Below, in pieces: positions 25,461-35,082 of a stretch of DNA of 64,000 nucleotides. Within the stretch, counting starts at the first letter, position 1; the number at the start of each line of letters is the position of its first letter. Both the position numbers and the translations under genes were made by a program. The stretch comes from JAEXOD01 sp964652025 (GTDB lineage: Bacteria; Bacteroidota; Ignavibacteria; Ignavibacteriales; Melioribacteraceae), in NCBI GenBank assembly GCA_964652025.1, contig CAZYZX010000002.1:248001-312000 (forward strand), written 5' to 3'. Below the pieces are notes generated by a model. That model was not told the DNA's origin. It saw only the letters and a program-made list of their open reading frames with translations, and did no database searches.

Positions 25461-25931
25461 CTAAATTTCAAAGTACTTTTCGTCTTCCTCAACAAATAAT
25501 TTGTAAATCTCTTCTGCCGTTTTTGCCTCTTGTAATTGTTCTCTAAACTCTTCTTTAAGTAGTATTCTACTAATTCTACTTAGTAACTTAATATGTGGTG
25601 AAACAGAATTTTCTTTGTTTACAAGTAAGAAAAATAATGTTACTGGTTCTCCATCATTACTATTGTAATCAATTGGTGTTGCACTTTTTCCAAAAACCAT
25701 AATAGTATCTGTTACAGCATCTGTTTTTGCATGAGGGATTGCTATACCCCTTCCTACTCCTGTTGGAATTACTTTCTCTCTATCAAAAACAGCTCTTCTT
25801 AGCTCTTCGATGTCATCAACGCGATTGTCGTTCTTTAACACGTCAATCAGTTCATTAATAACTTCGGTTTTTGTTTTGCCCTCTAACTCTGGTATTATTG
25901 ATTCGATTTTTAAAACGTCTGTTATTTTCAT
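25461..25931 (-). CDS. PTS EIIA type-2 (PtsN-like) regulatory protein
   Basis: A 156-residue mannitol/fructose/Ntr-type IIA domain with the phosphorylatable His67 in GVGRGIAIPHAKT. No sugar permease, EI or HPr gene is present nearby, so a regulatory PtsN-like role is more likely than sugar transport (inference). A C-terminal acidic tail (EEDEKYFEI) follows the domain. No clear ribosome site precedes the ATG. It appears to be the first gene of the transcript with hisS. Confidence 0.85.
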   Translation of the reverse strand: MKITDVLKIESIIPELEGKTKTEVINELIDVLKNDNRVDDIEELRRAVFDREKVIPTGVGRGIAIPHAKTDAVTDTIMVFGKSATPIDYNSNDGEPVTLFFLLVNKENSVSPHIKLLSRISRILLKEEFREQLQEAKTAEEIYKLFVEEDEKYFEI

Positions 25932-26035
25932 ATTAATTTATTTAATTTTATATTACAAACTTAACAAAGCTTTAGCTTTTTAGCAAATTCATTTGATTTA
26001 TTCAAATTAAATTTTAAATAATATTTATTTTTTAG

Positions 26036-26065
26036 TTGACTTATATTAAGATAAAAAAGTATTTT
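26036..26065 (+). promoter_or_regulatory. Candidate sigma-70-type promoter of the Rossmann-fold protein gene
   Basis: TTGACT (26036-26041) and TATTTT (26060-26065) are 18 bp apart, with AGAGGA before the ATG at 26102. The -10 is only a partial match, so confidence is modest. Confidence 0.4.
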
Positions 26066-26101
26066 AAAAATCATTCTTTAAATTGTTAACAAAGAGGACT
26101 T

Positions 26102-27802
26102 ATGGACATTCAAAACAAAGTTGTATTAATTTTAGGTGCATGGGGTTTGGTAGGTAACGCCGTAACAAAAAAAATTATCCCTCATAATCCCAAACAAATC
26201 ATTCTTACATCTCTAAAGCAATCAGAAGCTGAAGAGTATGTAGAAAAGTTAAAACAAGAATACCCAGATAAACCAGAAGATTATTTTATTCCTTGGTGGG
26301 GCAACATTTTTGTAAGAAACGATTTTAAAGATGACGACAGAATTGCATTACTTAATGACCCTGCTAAACGAAAAGTTTTAATGCGCGATATTATGGAAGA
26401 ACTAACACCAGATATTTTACAAGATTCTTCAATATATCACTTATTAACTAAGTATAAACCAGAAATAATAATTGATTGTATTAATTCTGCTACTGGTATT
26501 GCTTATCAAGATATTTACGGTACTTACAGAACAATTAAAAAAACAATTGAAAAAAGAGAATCGATTGACGAAATTATAGCAGAAACTGAAAAAATGATTT
26601 GCACCTTATACATACCCCAACTTATTAGGCATATTCAAATTATGTATAGCAGCATGAATGAAGTAAAAACAGAAATTTATGTAAAAATTGGTACAAGTGG
26701 TACCGGTGGCATGGGGTTAAATATACCGTACACTCATAGCGAAGAAAAACCTTCTCGCGTGCTCCTTAGCAAATCATCAGTTGCTGGTGCTCATACCATG
26801 CTCCTATTTTTAATGGGTAGAACTCCTCAAACTGCTATTACCAAAGAAATTAAACCAACTGCTGCTATTGCTTGGAAAAAAATAGAATTTGGTGAAATCA
26901 AAAAACGTGGCAAACCAATTGAATTAACAAAAGTTTCTTTGGAGCAAGCTATTCCACTAGAAAATACTCTTAAACTTAAATTAGATACTCCTTTTCCAAC
27001 TGAAGGTGAAAAACTTAAATCTGTTTTTATTGATACCGGTGAAAATGGTACTTTCTCCCGTGGTGAGTTTGAAGCTATTTCTACTCAAGGTCAAATGGAA
27101 TATGTTACACCAGAAGAAATTGCAGAAGATGTTATTTATGAAATCTTAGGTGGAAACACGGGTCACGATATTATTAACGCTTTAGATAATGCTACACTTG
27201 AACCAAGTTTTAGAGCTGGATTTTTACAACATTATGCAGTAGAAAAACTTGAAGAACTTGAAGAACAAACAGGAACAAGTTCAGTTGCTTTTGAATTATT
27301 AGGTCCACCAAGATTAAGCAAACTTTTATATGAATTACATTTACTTAAGCTTGTTTGCACCACTATGCCTAATATAGTCAACTCAGATCCTAACGAGCTT
27401 TCTAAAAAATGCCTTGAAATTTTGGAAAAGGACACCAAACTCCGTAGCGAAATTATATCTATTGGTATTCCAATCTTGCTACCTGATGGCAAACGCTTGC
27501 TACGCGGTAACGAAATGAAAATTCCTCCTTTTAGAGGTGATGACGAACTACAGATTACCGAAGAAAACATTAATCACTGGGCTAAAGATGGTTGGGTAGA
27601 TTTAAGAAGTGAAAATATGACTCAATGGCAAGCTAGATTAACCACGCTTATGAATGAAGCTAATAGCATACCTGCTGATGATACTAGCAGCCATTATGTT
27701 AGAACTAAAAAATATTGGAATAACTTTGAAAAAATTGATATTGGTAAAGTTGTTGGCTGGCTCTTTATCAACGAAGATAAAGGGTTAAGAATGAAATCTT
27801 AA
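26102..27802 (+). CDS. Conserved Rossmann-fold NAD(P)-binding protein of unknown function
   Basis: A 566-residue cytosolic protein. The N-terminus is a dinucleotide-binding fold with beta1 VVLILGAWGLVG (Gly-rich loop at about 12-18), as in short-chain dehydrogenase / epimerase proteins, but the first helix is followed by unusual sequence (WWGNIFVRNDF). A later segment with GTSGTGGMGLNIPYTHSEEKPSR near residues 198-220 looks like a second Gly-rich active-site loop. A canonical SDR YxxxK is not obvious. The C-terminal 200 residues match nothing I know. It has its own promoter and terminator; the even composition argues for a vertically kept gene. The substrate is unknown. Confidence 0.7.
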   Translation: MDIQNKVVLILGAWGLVGNAVTKKIIPHNPKQIILTSLKQSEAEEYVEKLKQEYPDKPEDYFIPWWGNIFVRNDFKDDDRIALLNDPAKRKVLMRDIMEELTPDILQDSSIYHLLTKYKPEIIIDCINSATGIAYQDIYGTYRTIKKTIEKRESIDEIIAETEKMICTLYIPQLIRHIQIMYSSMNEVKTEIYVKIGTSGTGGMGLNIPYTHSEEKPSRVLLSKSSVAGAHTMLLFLMGRTPQTAITKEIKPTAAIAWKKIEFGEIKKRGKPIELTKVSLEQAIPLENTLKLKLDTPFPTEGEKLKSVFIDTGENGTFSRGEFEAISTQGQMEYVTPEEIAEDVIYEILGGNTGHDIINALDNATLEPSFRAGFLQHYAVEKLEELEEQTGTSSVAFELLGPPRLSKLLYELHLLKLVCTTMPNIVNSDPNELSKKCLEILEKDTKLRSEIISIGIPILLPDGKRLLRGNEMKIPPFRGDDELQITEENINHWAKDGWVDLRSENMTQWQARLTTLMNEANSIPADDTSSHYVRTKKYWNNFEKIDIGKVVGWLFINEDKGLRMKS

Positions 27803-27824
27803 TTTTAGCTCTCTGTTAATTACT

Positions 27825-27855
27825 AAGCCTCTTTTAGTAAAAAAGAGGCTTTTTT
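27825..27855 (+). terminator. Terminator after the Rossmann-fold protein gene
   Basis: The arms AAGCCTCTTTT (27825-27835) and AAAAGAGGCTT (27841-27851) form an 11-bp stem with a 5-nt loop, followed by T5. Confidence 0.88.
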
Positions 27856-27973
27856 ATTTTAAAGTTACTATAAAAATTTTCTTAAATAACATTACATAAG
27901 TTATTAAAATAAAAACATTTACATATAGTTTAATTAATAAATAGCTTTAATATTTATCTATTACTTTAAAAAT

Positions 27974-28006
27974 AAAAAAGGGCATATAAATTATATGCCC
28001 TTTTTT
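27974..28006. terminator. Terminator of the tandem adhesin genes, probably bidirectional
   Basis: GGGCATATAA (27980-27989) pairs with TTATATGCCC (27991-28000) around one A, so a few central bases form the loop. A and T runs flank it on both sides. On the minus strand it follows the stop of the 28022-31330 gene by about 16 nt. Confidence 0.85.
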
Positions 28007-28021
28007 GAATAATAAACAACT

Positions 28022-31000
28022 TTACTTTAATAACATCATCTTTAATGTTTTACTAAATTTACCAGCTTCTATTCTATAGAAATATACACCACTTGAAAGT
28101 TTTTTGCCATTATTATCTGTAGCATTCCAAATAAGTGAGTATGAACCCGGCTTAAGTTCACTATTAACCAATGTAGCAACCTCTTTTCCTAATGCGTCAA
28201 ATATTACTAATTTAACATTAGATTCTTCTGCTACGCTAAATTTAATAATAGTACTTGGATTAAATGGATTAGGATAATTTTGCTCTAATGAATAACTTAC
28301 TGGAATATTGTTATTAAATTCATTTACACTTGTAGGTTTATCATTAACGTATACTTTACCATCACTTGTGCCAGCAAAAAGCTTTGCTCCGTTATAATAA
28401 ACTGTACTAATATCAAATCCAACCAGACCTAATTGTTTCCAACTAGATTCTGTTGCACCCATGTGATAATAAATTCCTCCATTCCATGCACTAATAAATA
28501 CGTTTGCTCCATCGGCAGATATTGAGTATATATAAGGTGCTGTTACATCAACTTGTTTTGTAAACGTGCTACCATCAAACGAGTAGTATAAACCATTTCC
28601 ATATGTTCCAACAAAAACTTCGTTTGCTGAATTAACTGCAACAGACCATACATGGTTGTAGCCTATATTTACGTTTACCCAACTATTATTGCCTGCACTT
28701 AACTTAAATAAACCACCACCAAATGTACCAACATACATGATATTATTTGCGTCTAATGCTAAGGAATTAACTGCTAAAAAGTCTAATCCATTATTAAATG
28801 CATTCCAACTAACTCCATTATCGTTAGATTCAAACACACCTTCTCCCCAAACTGCAGCATAATAAGTATTACCAACAATTAAAATTGCTCTAACGTCCTT
28901 ATCATTCAAAGTTTCTAAGTTCCAGTTGCTACCGGTGTTATCACTCTTATATACACCTTTTTCTGTAGCAGCTAATATTTCACCACTTGGTAATGGTAGT
29001 AAACTCCATACATAACCTACATTCATATTAGGATTAATGTGCTCCCAAGTAGCGCCTTCATCTGTAGAACGATAAATTTTTCCACCCCAAGTACCACTTA
29101 ATAAATTACCATTTATATCACGGTTAAATGTCCAAATAATTTCATCTCCACTAAATGAACCGGCAAATTGCCAATTTGCATTGCTTGTACCCGACCCTAC
29201 ACTTAAATTACTGTTTATTGTTATATCAACAGAAGCGTAATCATCTTCTGAACTTATTCCATTTCCTGGCTCGCTATCTGGGTCAAGCTGATCTAACCAA
29301 ATTACCTCTGCAACATTTTTAAGTGAGGTTGTTGATGGCACATTACCTATAAATTTTGCTAAATTAAATTGACCTTGCCCTACTATAGAGTTTGCAATAA
29401 ACTGCCCGTTTAATTGACCTGTTGGATAATCTACATCTGCATTTGGGGCTAAAACAGAACCTTGTATGTCTATTCCTACTATTGTAAGTTTTGTAGCTTC
29501 ATAAAAATTAAATAAAGTTGTGTACTTATCGGTACCACTTAAAACTAAACCTCCATCAAAAACTAAACTATCCCCTGCTACATTTATAAGTGCCGTGCTA
29601 CCAACAGGAACACTAACAAATATTTCGTGAGAGTTATTAAATTGTTCTTGTGTCACATTAAAAATGTTAACTACTGGGTGCATACCATTTAAGTGTAATG
29701 AACTCCATACCATTGTATCACGCCCATTTTCAGGATAATTAGCTATTGTATTTGCTAAATCTATTAAGTAAGATTTTGCAGCGGCAAAATTAATAACAGT
29801 ATCTTTTCTAACTGTACCTTCAACACTTACATAATCTACTGGCAAATTAGATTGCCCTCCAAAAACAGCATTTCCACCAAATACAGCACCCGTTAAGAAA
29901 ATTAAATTTCTACCAGCAATCAAAACATCTTCCGTACCATTAGAATTTGGCAACTTATCACCTACACTATAATTAGATAGGAATACGTCTCTACCAGCTG
30001 CCATTTTACCTTCTGTATCACTACTTGGTTGATTTACATCTTGAAATACAAACACGTTAAAATCTGCAGCAGGTCCAAAATCAAGCCTAGTTGCTAATAA
30101 ATCAACTGAATTTACCTTAACTGTAACTGTTAATGTTGCACTTGCTCCACTGCTCAAGGTTCCAACTTCCCATGTTCCTTCTGGCACTATATTTTCTATA
30201 TTCCTCTTATTATTTTCATAGTAATATGTTCCTTGGCTTGCTACAACATTTTGAATAATAAATCCAGCATCAATTAAATCCATTAGCATAACATTAGTAG
30301 CTTCTGCTGGCCCATTATTTGTTACCGTAACTGTAAAAGTAATAACATCGCCATCGCTTGGGTTATTATTATCAACCGTTTTTGTAACTTGTAAATCTGC
30401 ATTGGGCTGCCATTCTACTGTAGCAGTAAAGTTTCTTGTTGCTAATGCTGGTGTAGCTAATACTAACTTTTGGTATTGATCCGGTTGAACACTATGTACA
30501 TACCTAGTACCTTGTGGAATTACTACTTGTGCTGTTGCTTTAATTTCAGCATAATTAGAACCATCATTTTGCACTGTAAATTCAAAATATCCTAGATTGT
30601 TTGTAACACCATTAGTATTACTTAAAATTCCTCCTATAGATGTTAATTGAATATTAACATTTGGAACTGGTGTACCAACTTCGTTATAAGCATAAACCCT
30701 CATTACTGCATTATTATTAGAATTTAGCAATTGACTAGCTGGTGTTATTACTAACGTTGCAACTGGCTTAGTGTTTCCAGCATTTGCATTAGCATCATTT
30801 ACTATTTGGATTACTCTAGCTTTTATATCACTTGGTGTAATTGTGTTTACATTTACTCCATCTGCATAATGCCAAATTGCTAATTGAACAGCTGCCGCTT
30901 CTTTTGTTTCTGTTAATGCCCCAGCATACGGTAAAGCTTTATAAGGGTAATAATTATTTAATATGTATGTTATTTGTGAAGGAGTTATACCAGCATCTGT

Positions 31001-31330
31001 ATAAGTGTGTGGCTGATTTGTTTTCCAAAACGCAAGTAAATGTGCAATATCAATACAATAAAGTCTTACATTGTTTGTATTATCAATAGTAGCATTAAAC
31101 GTTCCTGCATATGTATTACCAAATGCTGCCCCTGTATATGGATTTGTAAAATTTACTGTATAACCCTTAGCAGTTGATAACACTTTTGCTGTACTGCTTA
31201 GTAGTTTAGAATTTAGGAAATATTCGGGCGGTTTAATTTCTAATGCTGCTTTAGAGCTATCTGATACTGCCCTAATATTAATAAATGTAAAAATTAATAC
31301 AATTGCAGTTAAAATGTACTTTTTTATCAT
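28022..31330 (-). CDS. Secreted multidomain adhesin with putative thioester domain and T9SS tail (copy 2)
   Basis: An 1102-residue exported protein. Domains in order: signal peptide (1-21); thioester-type domain about 55-190, with candidate bond residues Cys92 (LYCIDIAH) and Gln149 (AVQLAIWHYADG); Ig-like about 192-305; DUF11 about 310-410; 'choice-of-anchor A' about 418-665 (FNVFVFQDVNQPSSD, KMAAGRD); a propeller of BNR/Ycf48-like repeats about 715-1000 (STDEGATW, SNDNGVSW); and a T9SS type A sorting domain about 1018-1102 starting NYPNPFNPSTI. Cys-Gln thioesters in Gram-positive adhesins bind host or surface amines covalently. AGAGGTG precedes the ATG. It is a tandem paralog of the next gene upstream. 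Confidence 0.85.
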   Translation of the reverse strand: MIKKYILTAIVLIFTFINIRAVSDSSKAALEIKPPEYFLNSKLLSSTAKVLSTAKGYTVNFTNPYTGAAFGNTYAGTFNATIDNTNNVRLYCIDIAHLLAFWKTNQPHTYTDAGITPSQITYILNNYYPYKALPYAGALTETKEAAAVQLAIWHYADGVNVNTITPSDIKARVIQIVNDANANAGNTKPVATLVITPASQLLNSNNNAVMRVYAYNEVGTPVPNVNIQLTSIGGILSNTNGVTNNLGYFEFTVQNDGSNYAEIKATAQVVIPQGTRYVHSVQPDQYQKLVLATPALATRNFTATVEWQPNADLQVTKTVDNNNPSDGDVITFTVTVTNNGPAEATNVMLMDLIDAGFIIQNVVASQGTYYYENNKRNIENIVPEGTWEVGTLSSGASATLTVTVKVNSVDLLATRLDFGPAADFNVFVFQDVNQPSSDTEGKMAAGRDVFLSNYSVGDKLPNSNGTEDVLIAGRNLIFLTGAVFGGNAVFGGQSNLPVDYVSVEGTVRKDTVINFAAAKSYLIDLANTIANYPENGRDTMVWSSLHLNGMHPVVNIFNVTQEQFNNSHEIFVSVPVGSTALINVAGDSLVFDGGLVLSGTDKYTTLFNFYEATKLTIVGIDIQGSVLAPNADVDYPTGQLNGQFIANSIVGQGQFNLAKFIGNVPSTTSLKNVAEVIWLDQLDPDSEPGNGISSEDDYASVDITINSNLSVGSGTSNANWQFAGSFSGDEIIWTFNRDINGNLLSGTWGGKIYRSTDEGATWEHINPNMNVGYVWSLLPLPSGEILAATEKGVYKSDNTGSNWNLETLNDKDVRAILIVGNTYYAAVWGEGVFESNDNGVSWNAFNNGLDFLAVNSLALDANNIMYVGTFGGGLFKLSAGNNSWVNVNIGYNHVWSVAVNSANEVFVGTYGNGLYYSFDGSTFTKQVDVTAPYIYSISADGANVFISAWNGGIYYHMGATESSWKQLGLVGFDISTVYYNGAKLFAGTSDGKVYVNDKPTSVNEFNNNIPVSYSLEQNYPNPFNPSTIIKFSVAEESNVKLVIFDALGKEVATLVNSELKPGSYSLIWNATDNNGKKLSSGVYFYRIEAGKFSKTLKMMLLK

Positions 31331-31387
31331 TTTGCACCTCTTAAGTAGATTTTTTTTATTAAAATATTAAATCTTTTTTAAATATAC

Positions 31388-31417
31388 AAATCACGGAAAG
31401 TTAAATTTCCGTGATTT
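31388..31417 (-). terminator. Hairpin between the two adhesin paralogs
   Basis: A 12-bp stem is formed by AAATCACGGAAA (31388-31399) and TTTCCGTGATTT (31406-31417) with a 6-nt loop. It lies between the stop of the upstream paralog and the start of the downstream one. The T-run is stronger on the plus side, so termination on the minus strand may be partial, or the hairpin may stabilise a processed mRNA end. Confidence 0.6.
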
Positions 31418-31445
31418 TTTAATTTACTATCGAATTATTTTAATT

Positions 31446-34400
31446 TTACTTTAACAACATCATCTTCATTGTTTTTGTATATTTTCCTGCTTCTATTTTA
31501 TATAAGTAAATACCACTTGCAACCTTTTTACCACTGTTATCTGTAGCATTCCATACCAATTGGTAATTTCCAGCATTTTGTGTCTCGTTTACTAATGTTG
31601 CAACCTCTTTACCTAAAATATCATATACTATTAATTTAATGTTAGTTGGCTCTGCAACAGAGTACTTAATTATTGTACTTGGATTAAATGGATTTGGATA
31701 ATTTTGTTCTAAATTAAACGAGTAATTCAAATCATTATTACCAGTTATACCAGTTAAGGAACTAGTATTTTTGTAAAGTTTACCATCAGCAGTACCAACA
31801 TAAAGAGCATTTTTACTTACCATCATACTGCTAACATTAAATCCAATCATACCTAATTGTGTCCAAGTATTTTCTACGCCGGTATGGAATTCATAAATTC
31901 CACCATTCCATGAGTTTGCAAACACTCTGTTTCCATCTATTGTAATGCCATAAATAAATGCTGCATTAACGGAATTTTGTTTTGTAAAAGAAACACCATT
32001 ATTATTAGAATAATATAGACCATCGCCATAGGTTGCAACAAATACTTCGTTATTGTTATTAATTCCTATAGACCAAACATGATCATATCCTAAATTAACA
32101 TGATTCCAGTTTTCCGCACCATCACTACTCTTATAAAATCCTCCACCAAATGTTCCTACAAAAATATCACCTAAGCTATTTTTTGCTAATGTGTTAACTG
32201 CTGTAAATACTATGCCATTATTTTTAGCATTCCAGTTAACGCCATTATTATTGGATTTTAACACACCTAAGCCCCAAATACCTGCATACATTACATTATT
32301 CGTTTCATCAATTAATAATGCTCTTACATCTGTATTTGCAAGTGCAAATAAATTCCATGTTGAACCATTATCAATAGATTTATACAATCCTCTTTCTGTT
32401 GCAACATAAATATCACCATTACTTGTTACTTGCATAGACCAAATAAACGCTACATTCATTCCAGGATTTAATACTTCCCAGTTTAAGCCTTCATCAACAG
32501 AACGTAATATTTTGCCACCGAAAGTACCAGCAAGTAAATTGCCATCTTTATCTCTTGTTATTACCCACATTATATCGTTAGTATTGTATGTACCCACATA
32601 CTCCCAGTTACTATTAACTGTTCCGCTACCAACGCTTAAATTTGGATTAACTGCAACTAATACTTTTGCGTAATCATCTTCTGTTTCAATTCCATTATTA
32701 ACTTCGCTATCTGGGTCAAATTGGTCGCTACCAGTTATTTCTGCAACGTTAATTAAATTAGTTACACCTTGAATGTTACCAATGAATTTGCAAATGTTAA
32801 ATTGACCTTGACCTTTTACAGATTTTGCTATAAATTGTCCATTTAATTGTCCAGATACAAAATCTACATCTGCTTTTGGCGCTAATAATGTACCTTTTAC
32901 ATCTATGCTACTTATATTTAAATATGTAGCTTCGTAAAAATTATATAATGTTGTTGCATTTTCTGCACCAATAAAATCTAAACCGCCGTTAAAGTAAATG
33001 CTATCACCTGCTACATTTACAATAACAGTTGAACCTGCAGGAACATTTATTCTAACTCCTGCTGAATTTGTGATATCACTACCACTTACATTAAAGATAT
33101 TTAGTAATGGATGGTTTCCTCTCAATTCAAGAGTAGACCATTCTAAGCTGTCTGTTCCATTGGCAGGATAATTTGCTAAACTTGCCGATAGACCTAATAA
33201 ATAAGATTGAGCTGCATTAAAATCAATTACACTATCTTGTCTAACTGTTCCACCGGTAATACTAACAGAACTTATTGGTAAATTAGTGTTTAAACCATAA
33301 ACTACATTACCGCCAGTTATAGAACCAGATAAGAAAGTTAAATTTTTACCAGCAATTAAAACATCTTCTGACCCGTTACCAGGAGGTAATAAATCCCCAA
33401 CACTGTAACTGCTTAAAAAGATATCTCTACCAGCAGCCATTTTGCCTTGAGTATCACTAGATGGTTGGTTTATATCTTGGAATACAAAAACGTTAAAATC
33501 TTTAGCAACACCTAAATCGATTGGAGTTGTAAACACATTAATTACATTAACTTTACAAACAATTGTTAATGTAGCAGTTTCGTTAACATTTAAGTTACCA
33601 ACGTTCCAAACACCTGTTGTGCTATTAAATAATCCTTTAGAAGCTGTATACGATTGAACTTCAAAAGCTGCATCTAATAAATCTGTTACTTTTACACCAG
33701 ATGCATTACTTGGTCCATCGTTTTTAACTGATATTGTAAATGTAATTACATCACCATTTGTAGGATTTGGATAATCAACTGTTTTTGTTAAACTTAAATC
33801 AGCTAATTCTCTCCAGTTTACTGTAGCTACAAACTGTCTTGTAGCCATAGCTGGAGTTGCTAAAACTAATTTTTGATAATCGTTAGGACTTACTGAATGC
33901 ACATATCTTGTACCCTGTGGCACCATAACTGATGCAGAAGCCGTTACTAAAGCATTTAACGAGCTTCCTTGTGCTAAGGTAAATTCAAAATAACCTTGAT
34001 TGTTTGTTACCCCGCTTGTTGCGCTTAAAGTGCCCGAAGTTGTACTTAATGTTACATTTACATTTGGTAATGGCACGCCATTCTCGTTATAAGCATACAC
34101 CCGCATTACAGCATTTTCGCCAACAAACTTTTCCACTGTGCTTGGGGTTATTACTAATGTTGCAACTGGTTGTATTGTACCGGAATTTGAAACAGCATCT
34201 GCAATTATCTGCAAAGCACGTGCTTTTACATCTGCAACATCTGCAGTGTTTACATTAACACCATCACTAAAATGCCATAAAGCTAATTGAACTGCAGCAG
34301 CCTCTTTTGCTTCTGATAAGGCACCAGCATAAGGTAAATGCTTATATGGATAATAATTATTTAAAATATAAGTTATTTGAGATGGTGTATTGCCTGCATC

Positions 34401-34748
34401 TACATAAGTATGTGGCTGGCTACTTGTCCAGTACACTAAATTATGTGCTATATCAATACAATAAAAATTAATATTGGTTTGTGTGTTTATTTCCCCTCTT
34501 ATTGTACCTGCAAATACATAAAGTTGTGAATTTGTGTAAGGACTTGTAAACCTTACATTTACTCCTTGATTTACAGCAAGTACTTTAGCTACTGATGAAC
34601 TTTCACCAAATTTTGCAGAGTTTTGGAAAAAGCTTTTTGGTAGCTCTGTGTTGCCCTTGGCATTTGTCGAGTCTGTTGTAGCGTATATCGATAAAGAATA
34701 TACAAACAACGAAATTACTGTTAACAGTGTAGTCAGTTTTTTTTGCAT
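31446..34748 (-). CDS. Secreted multidomain adhesin with putative thioester domain and T9SS tail (copy 1)
   Basis: An 1100-residue paralog of the 28022-31330 protein with the same domain order. Signal peptide about 1-23; thioester-type domain with Cys97 (FYCIDIAH) and Gln154 (AVQLALWHFSDG), spaced 57 residues apart exactly as in the paralog; Ig-like with PNVNVTLSTTSGTLSATSG; DUF11 (ADLSLTKTVDYPNPTNGD); choice-of-anchor A (FNVFVFQDINQPSSDTQGKMAAGRD split over about 420-660); propeller repeats (SVDEGLNW, SIDNGSTW, SNNNGVNW); and the T9SS type A tail ending MKMMLLK. The T9SS tail predicts export across the outer membrane and surface attachment. A sigma-54-like site lies 48-60 bp upstream. Confidence 0.85.
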   Translation of the reverse strand: MQKKLTTLLTVISLFVYSLSIYATTDSTNAKGNTELPKSFFQNSAKFGESSSVAKVLAVNQGVNVRFTSPYTNSQLYVFAGTIRGEINTQTNINFYCIDIAHNLVYWTSSQPHTYVDAGNTPSQITYILNNYYPYKHLPYAGALSEAKEAAAVQLALWHFSDGVNVNTADVADVKARALQIIADAVSNSGTIQPVATLVITPSTVEKFVGENAVMRVYAYNENGVPLPNVNVTLSTTSGTLSATSGVTNNQGYFEFTLAQGSSLNALVTASASVMVPQGTRYVHSVSPNDYQKLVLATPAMATRQFVATVNWRELADLSLTKTVDYPNPTNGDVITFTISVKNDGPSNASGVKVTDLLDAAFEVQSYTASKGLFNSTTGVWNVGNLNVNETATLTIVCKVNVINVFTTPIDLGVAKDFNVFVFQDINQPSSDTQGKMAAGRDIFLSSYSVGDLLPPGNGSEDVLIAGKNLTFLSGSITGGNVVYGLNTNLPISSVSITGGTVRQDSVIDFNAAQSYLLGLSASLANYPANGTDSLEWSTLELRGNHPLLNIFNVSGSDITNSAGVRINVPAGSTVIVNVAGDSIYFNGGLDFIGAENATTLYNFYEATYLNISSIDVKGTLLAPKADVDFVSGQLNGQFIAKSVKGQGQFNICKFIGNIQGVTNLINVAEITGSDQFDPDSEVNNGIETEDDYAKVLVAVNPNLSVGSGTVNSNWEYVGTYNTNDIMWVITRDKDGNLLAGTFGGKILRSVDEGLNWEVLNPGMNVAFIWSMQVTSNGDIYVATERGLYKSIDNGSTWNLFALANTDVRALLIDETNNVMYAGIWGLGVLKSNNNGVNWNAKNNGIVFTAVNTLAKNSLGDIFVGTFGGGFYKSSDGAENWNHVNLGYDHVWSIGINNNNEVFVATYGDGLYYSNNNGVSFTKQNSVNAAFIYGITIDGNRVFANSWNGGIYEFHTGVENTWTQLGMIGFNVSSMMVSKNALYVGTADGKLYKNTSSLTGITGNNDLNYSFNLEQNYPNPFNPSTIIKYSVAEPTNIKLIVYDILGKEVATLVNETQNAGNYQLVWNATDNSGKKVASGIYLYKIEAGKYTKTMKMMLLK

Positions 34749-35082
34749 TTTAACTCTATTATTTATGTATTTTTGAAACTTTTTGGCTAAAAAACCAATA
34801 TCCGTGCCAAGTTAAGTCGGTTAGTTAAAATGCTCTTAAAAGTTATCTAATTAATTTTTTAAAATTTAACAATAACTTAATATTATCTTATTTTTTTAGC
34901 TGATAGCGAGTAATATTTCCCAAAATGAAAGGATATAATTAAATCGAGTTTAGCAAAATCTTACTTTTTTTAATTCAATAATTTTTGTATTATTTTGAGA
35001 CATGTACTAATTTTGATACATAAATCTTATTTTTTCTAAACTATTTTAATATTAGTTATGTTTAAAGTAATAAAAAGGCTTT
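34749..35082. other. AT-rich intergenic region between the divergent adhesin and bshB1 genes
   Basis: A 334-bp spacer. Besides the sigma-54-like site at 34795-34809 I see only AT-rich sequence and a small dyad (ATGTA and TACAT, 10 bp apart) near 35005. No ORF, tRNA or riboswitch-like structure is evident. The bshB1 promoter should be on the right side. Confidence 0.6.
34795..34809 (-). promoter_or_regulatory. Candidate sigma-54 (RpoN) promoter of the adhesin genes
   Basis: On the minus strand TGGCAC (34809-34804), GGATA and TTGG (34798-34795) follow the -24/-12 pattern TGGCAC-N5-TTGC, with one deviation (TTGG for TTGC). The implied start near 34784 would give a leader of about 36 nt before the ATG at 34748. 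No enhancer-binding protein gene is in the window. Confidence 0.45.

Noticed and set aside
28022..34748. Large duplicated block as a mobile element
   Set aside because: No transposase, terminal inverted repeats or target-site duplication; the two copies are diverged full-length paralogs, a simple tandem gene duplication.
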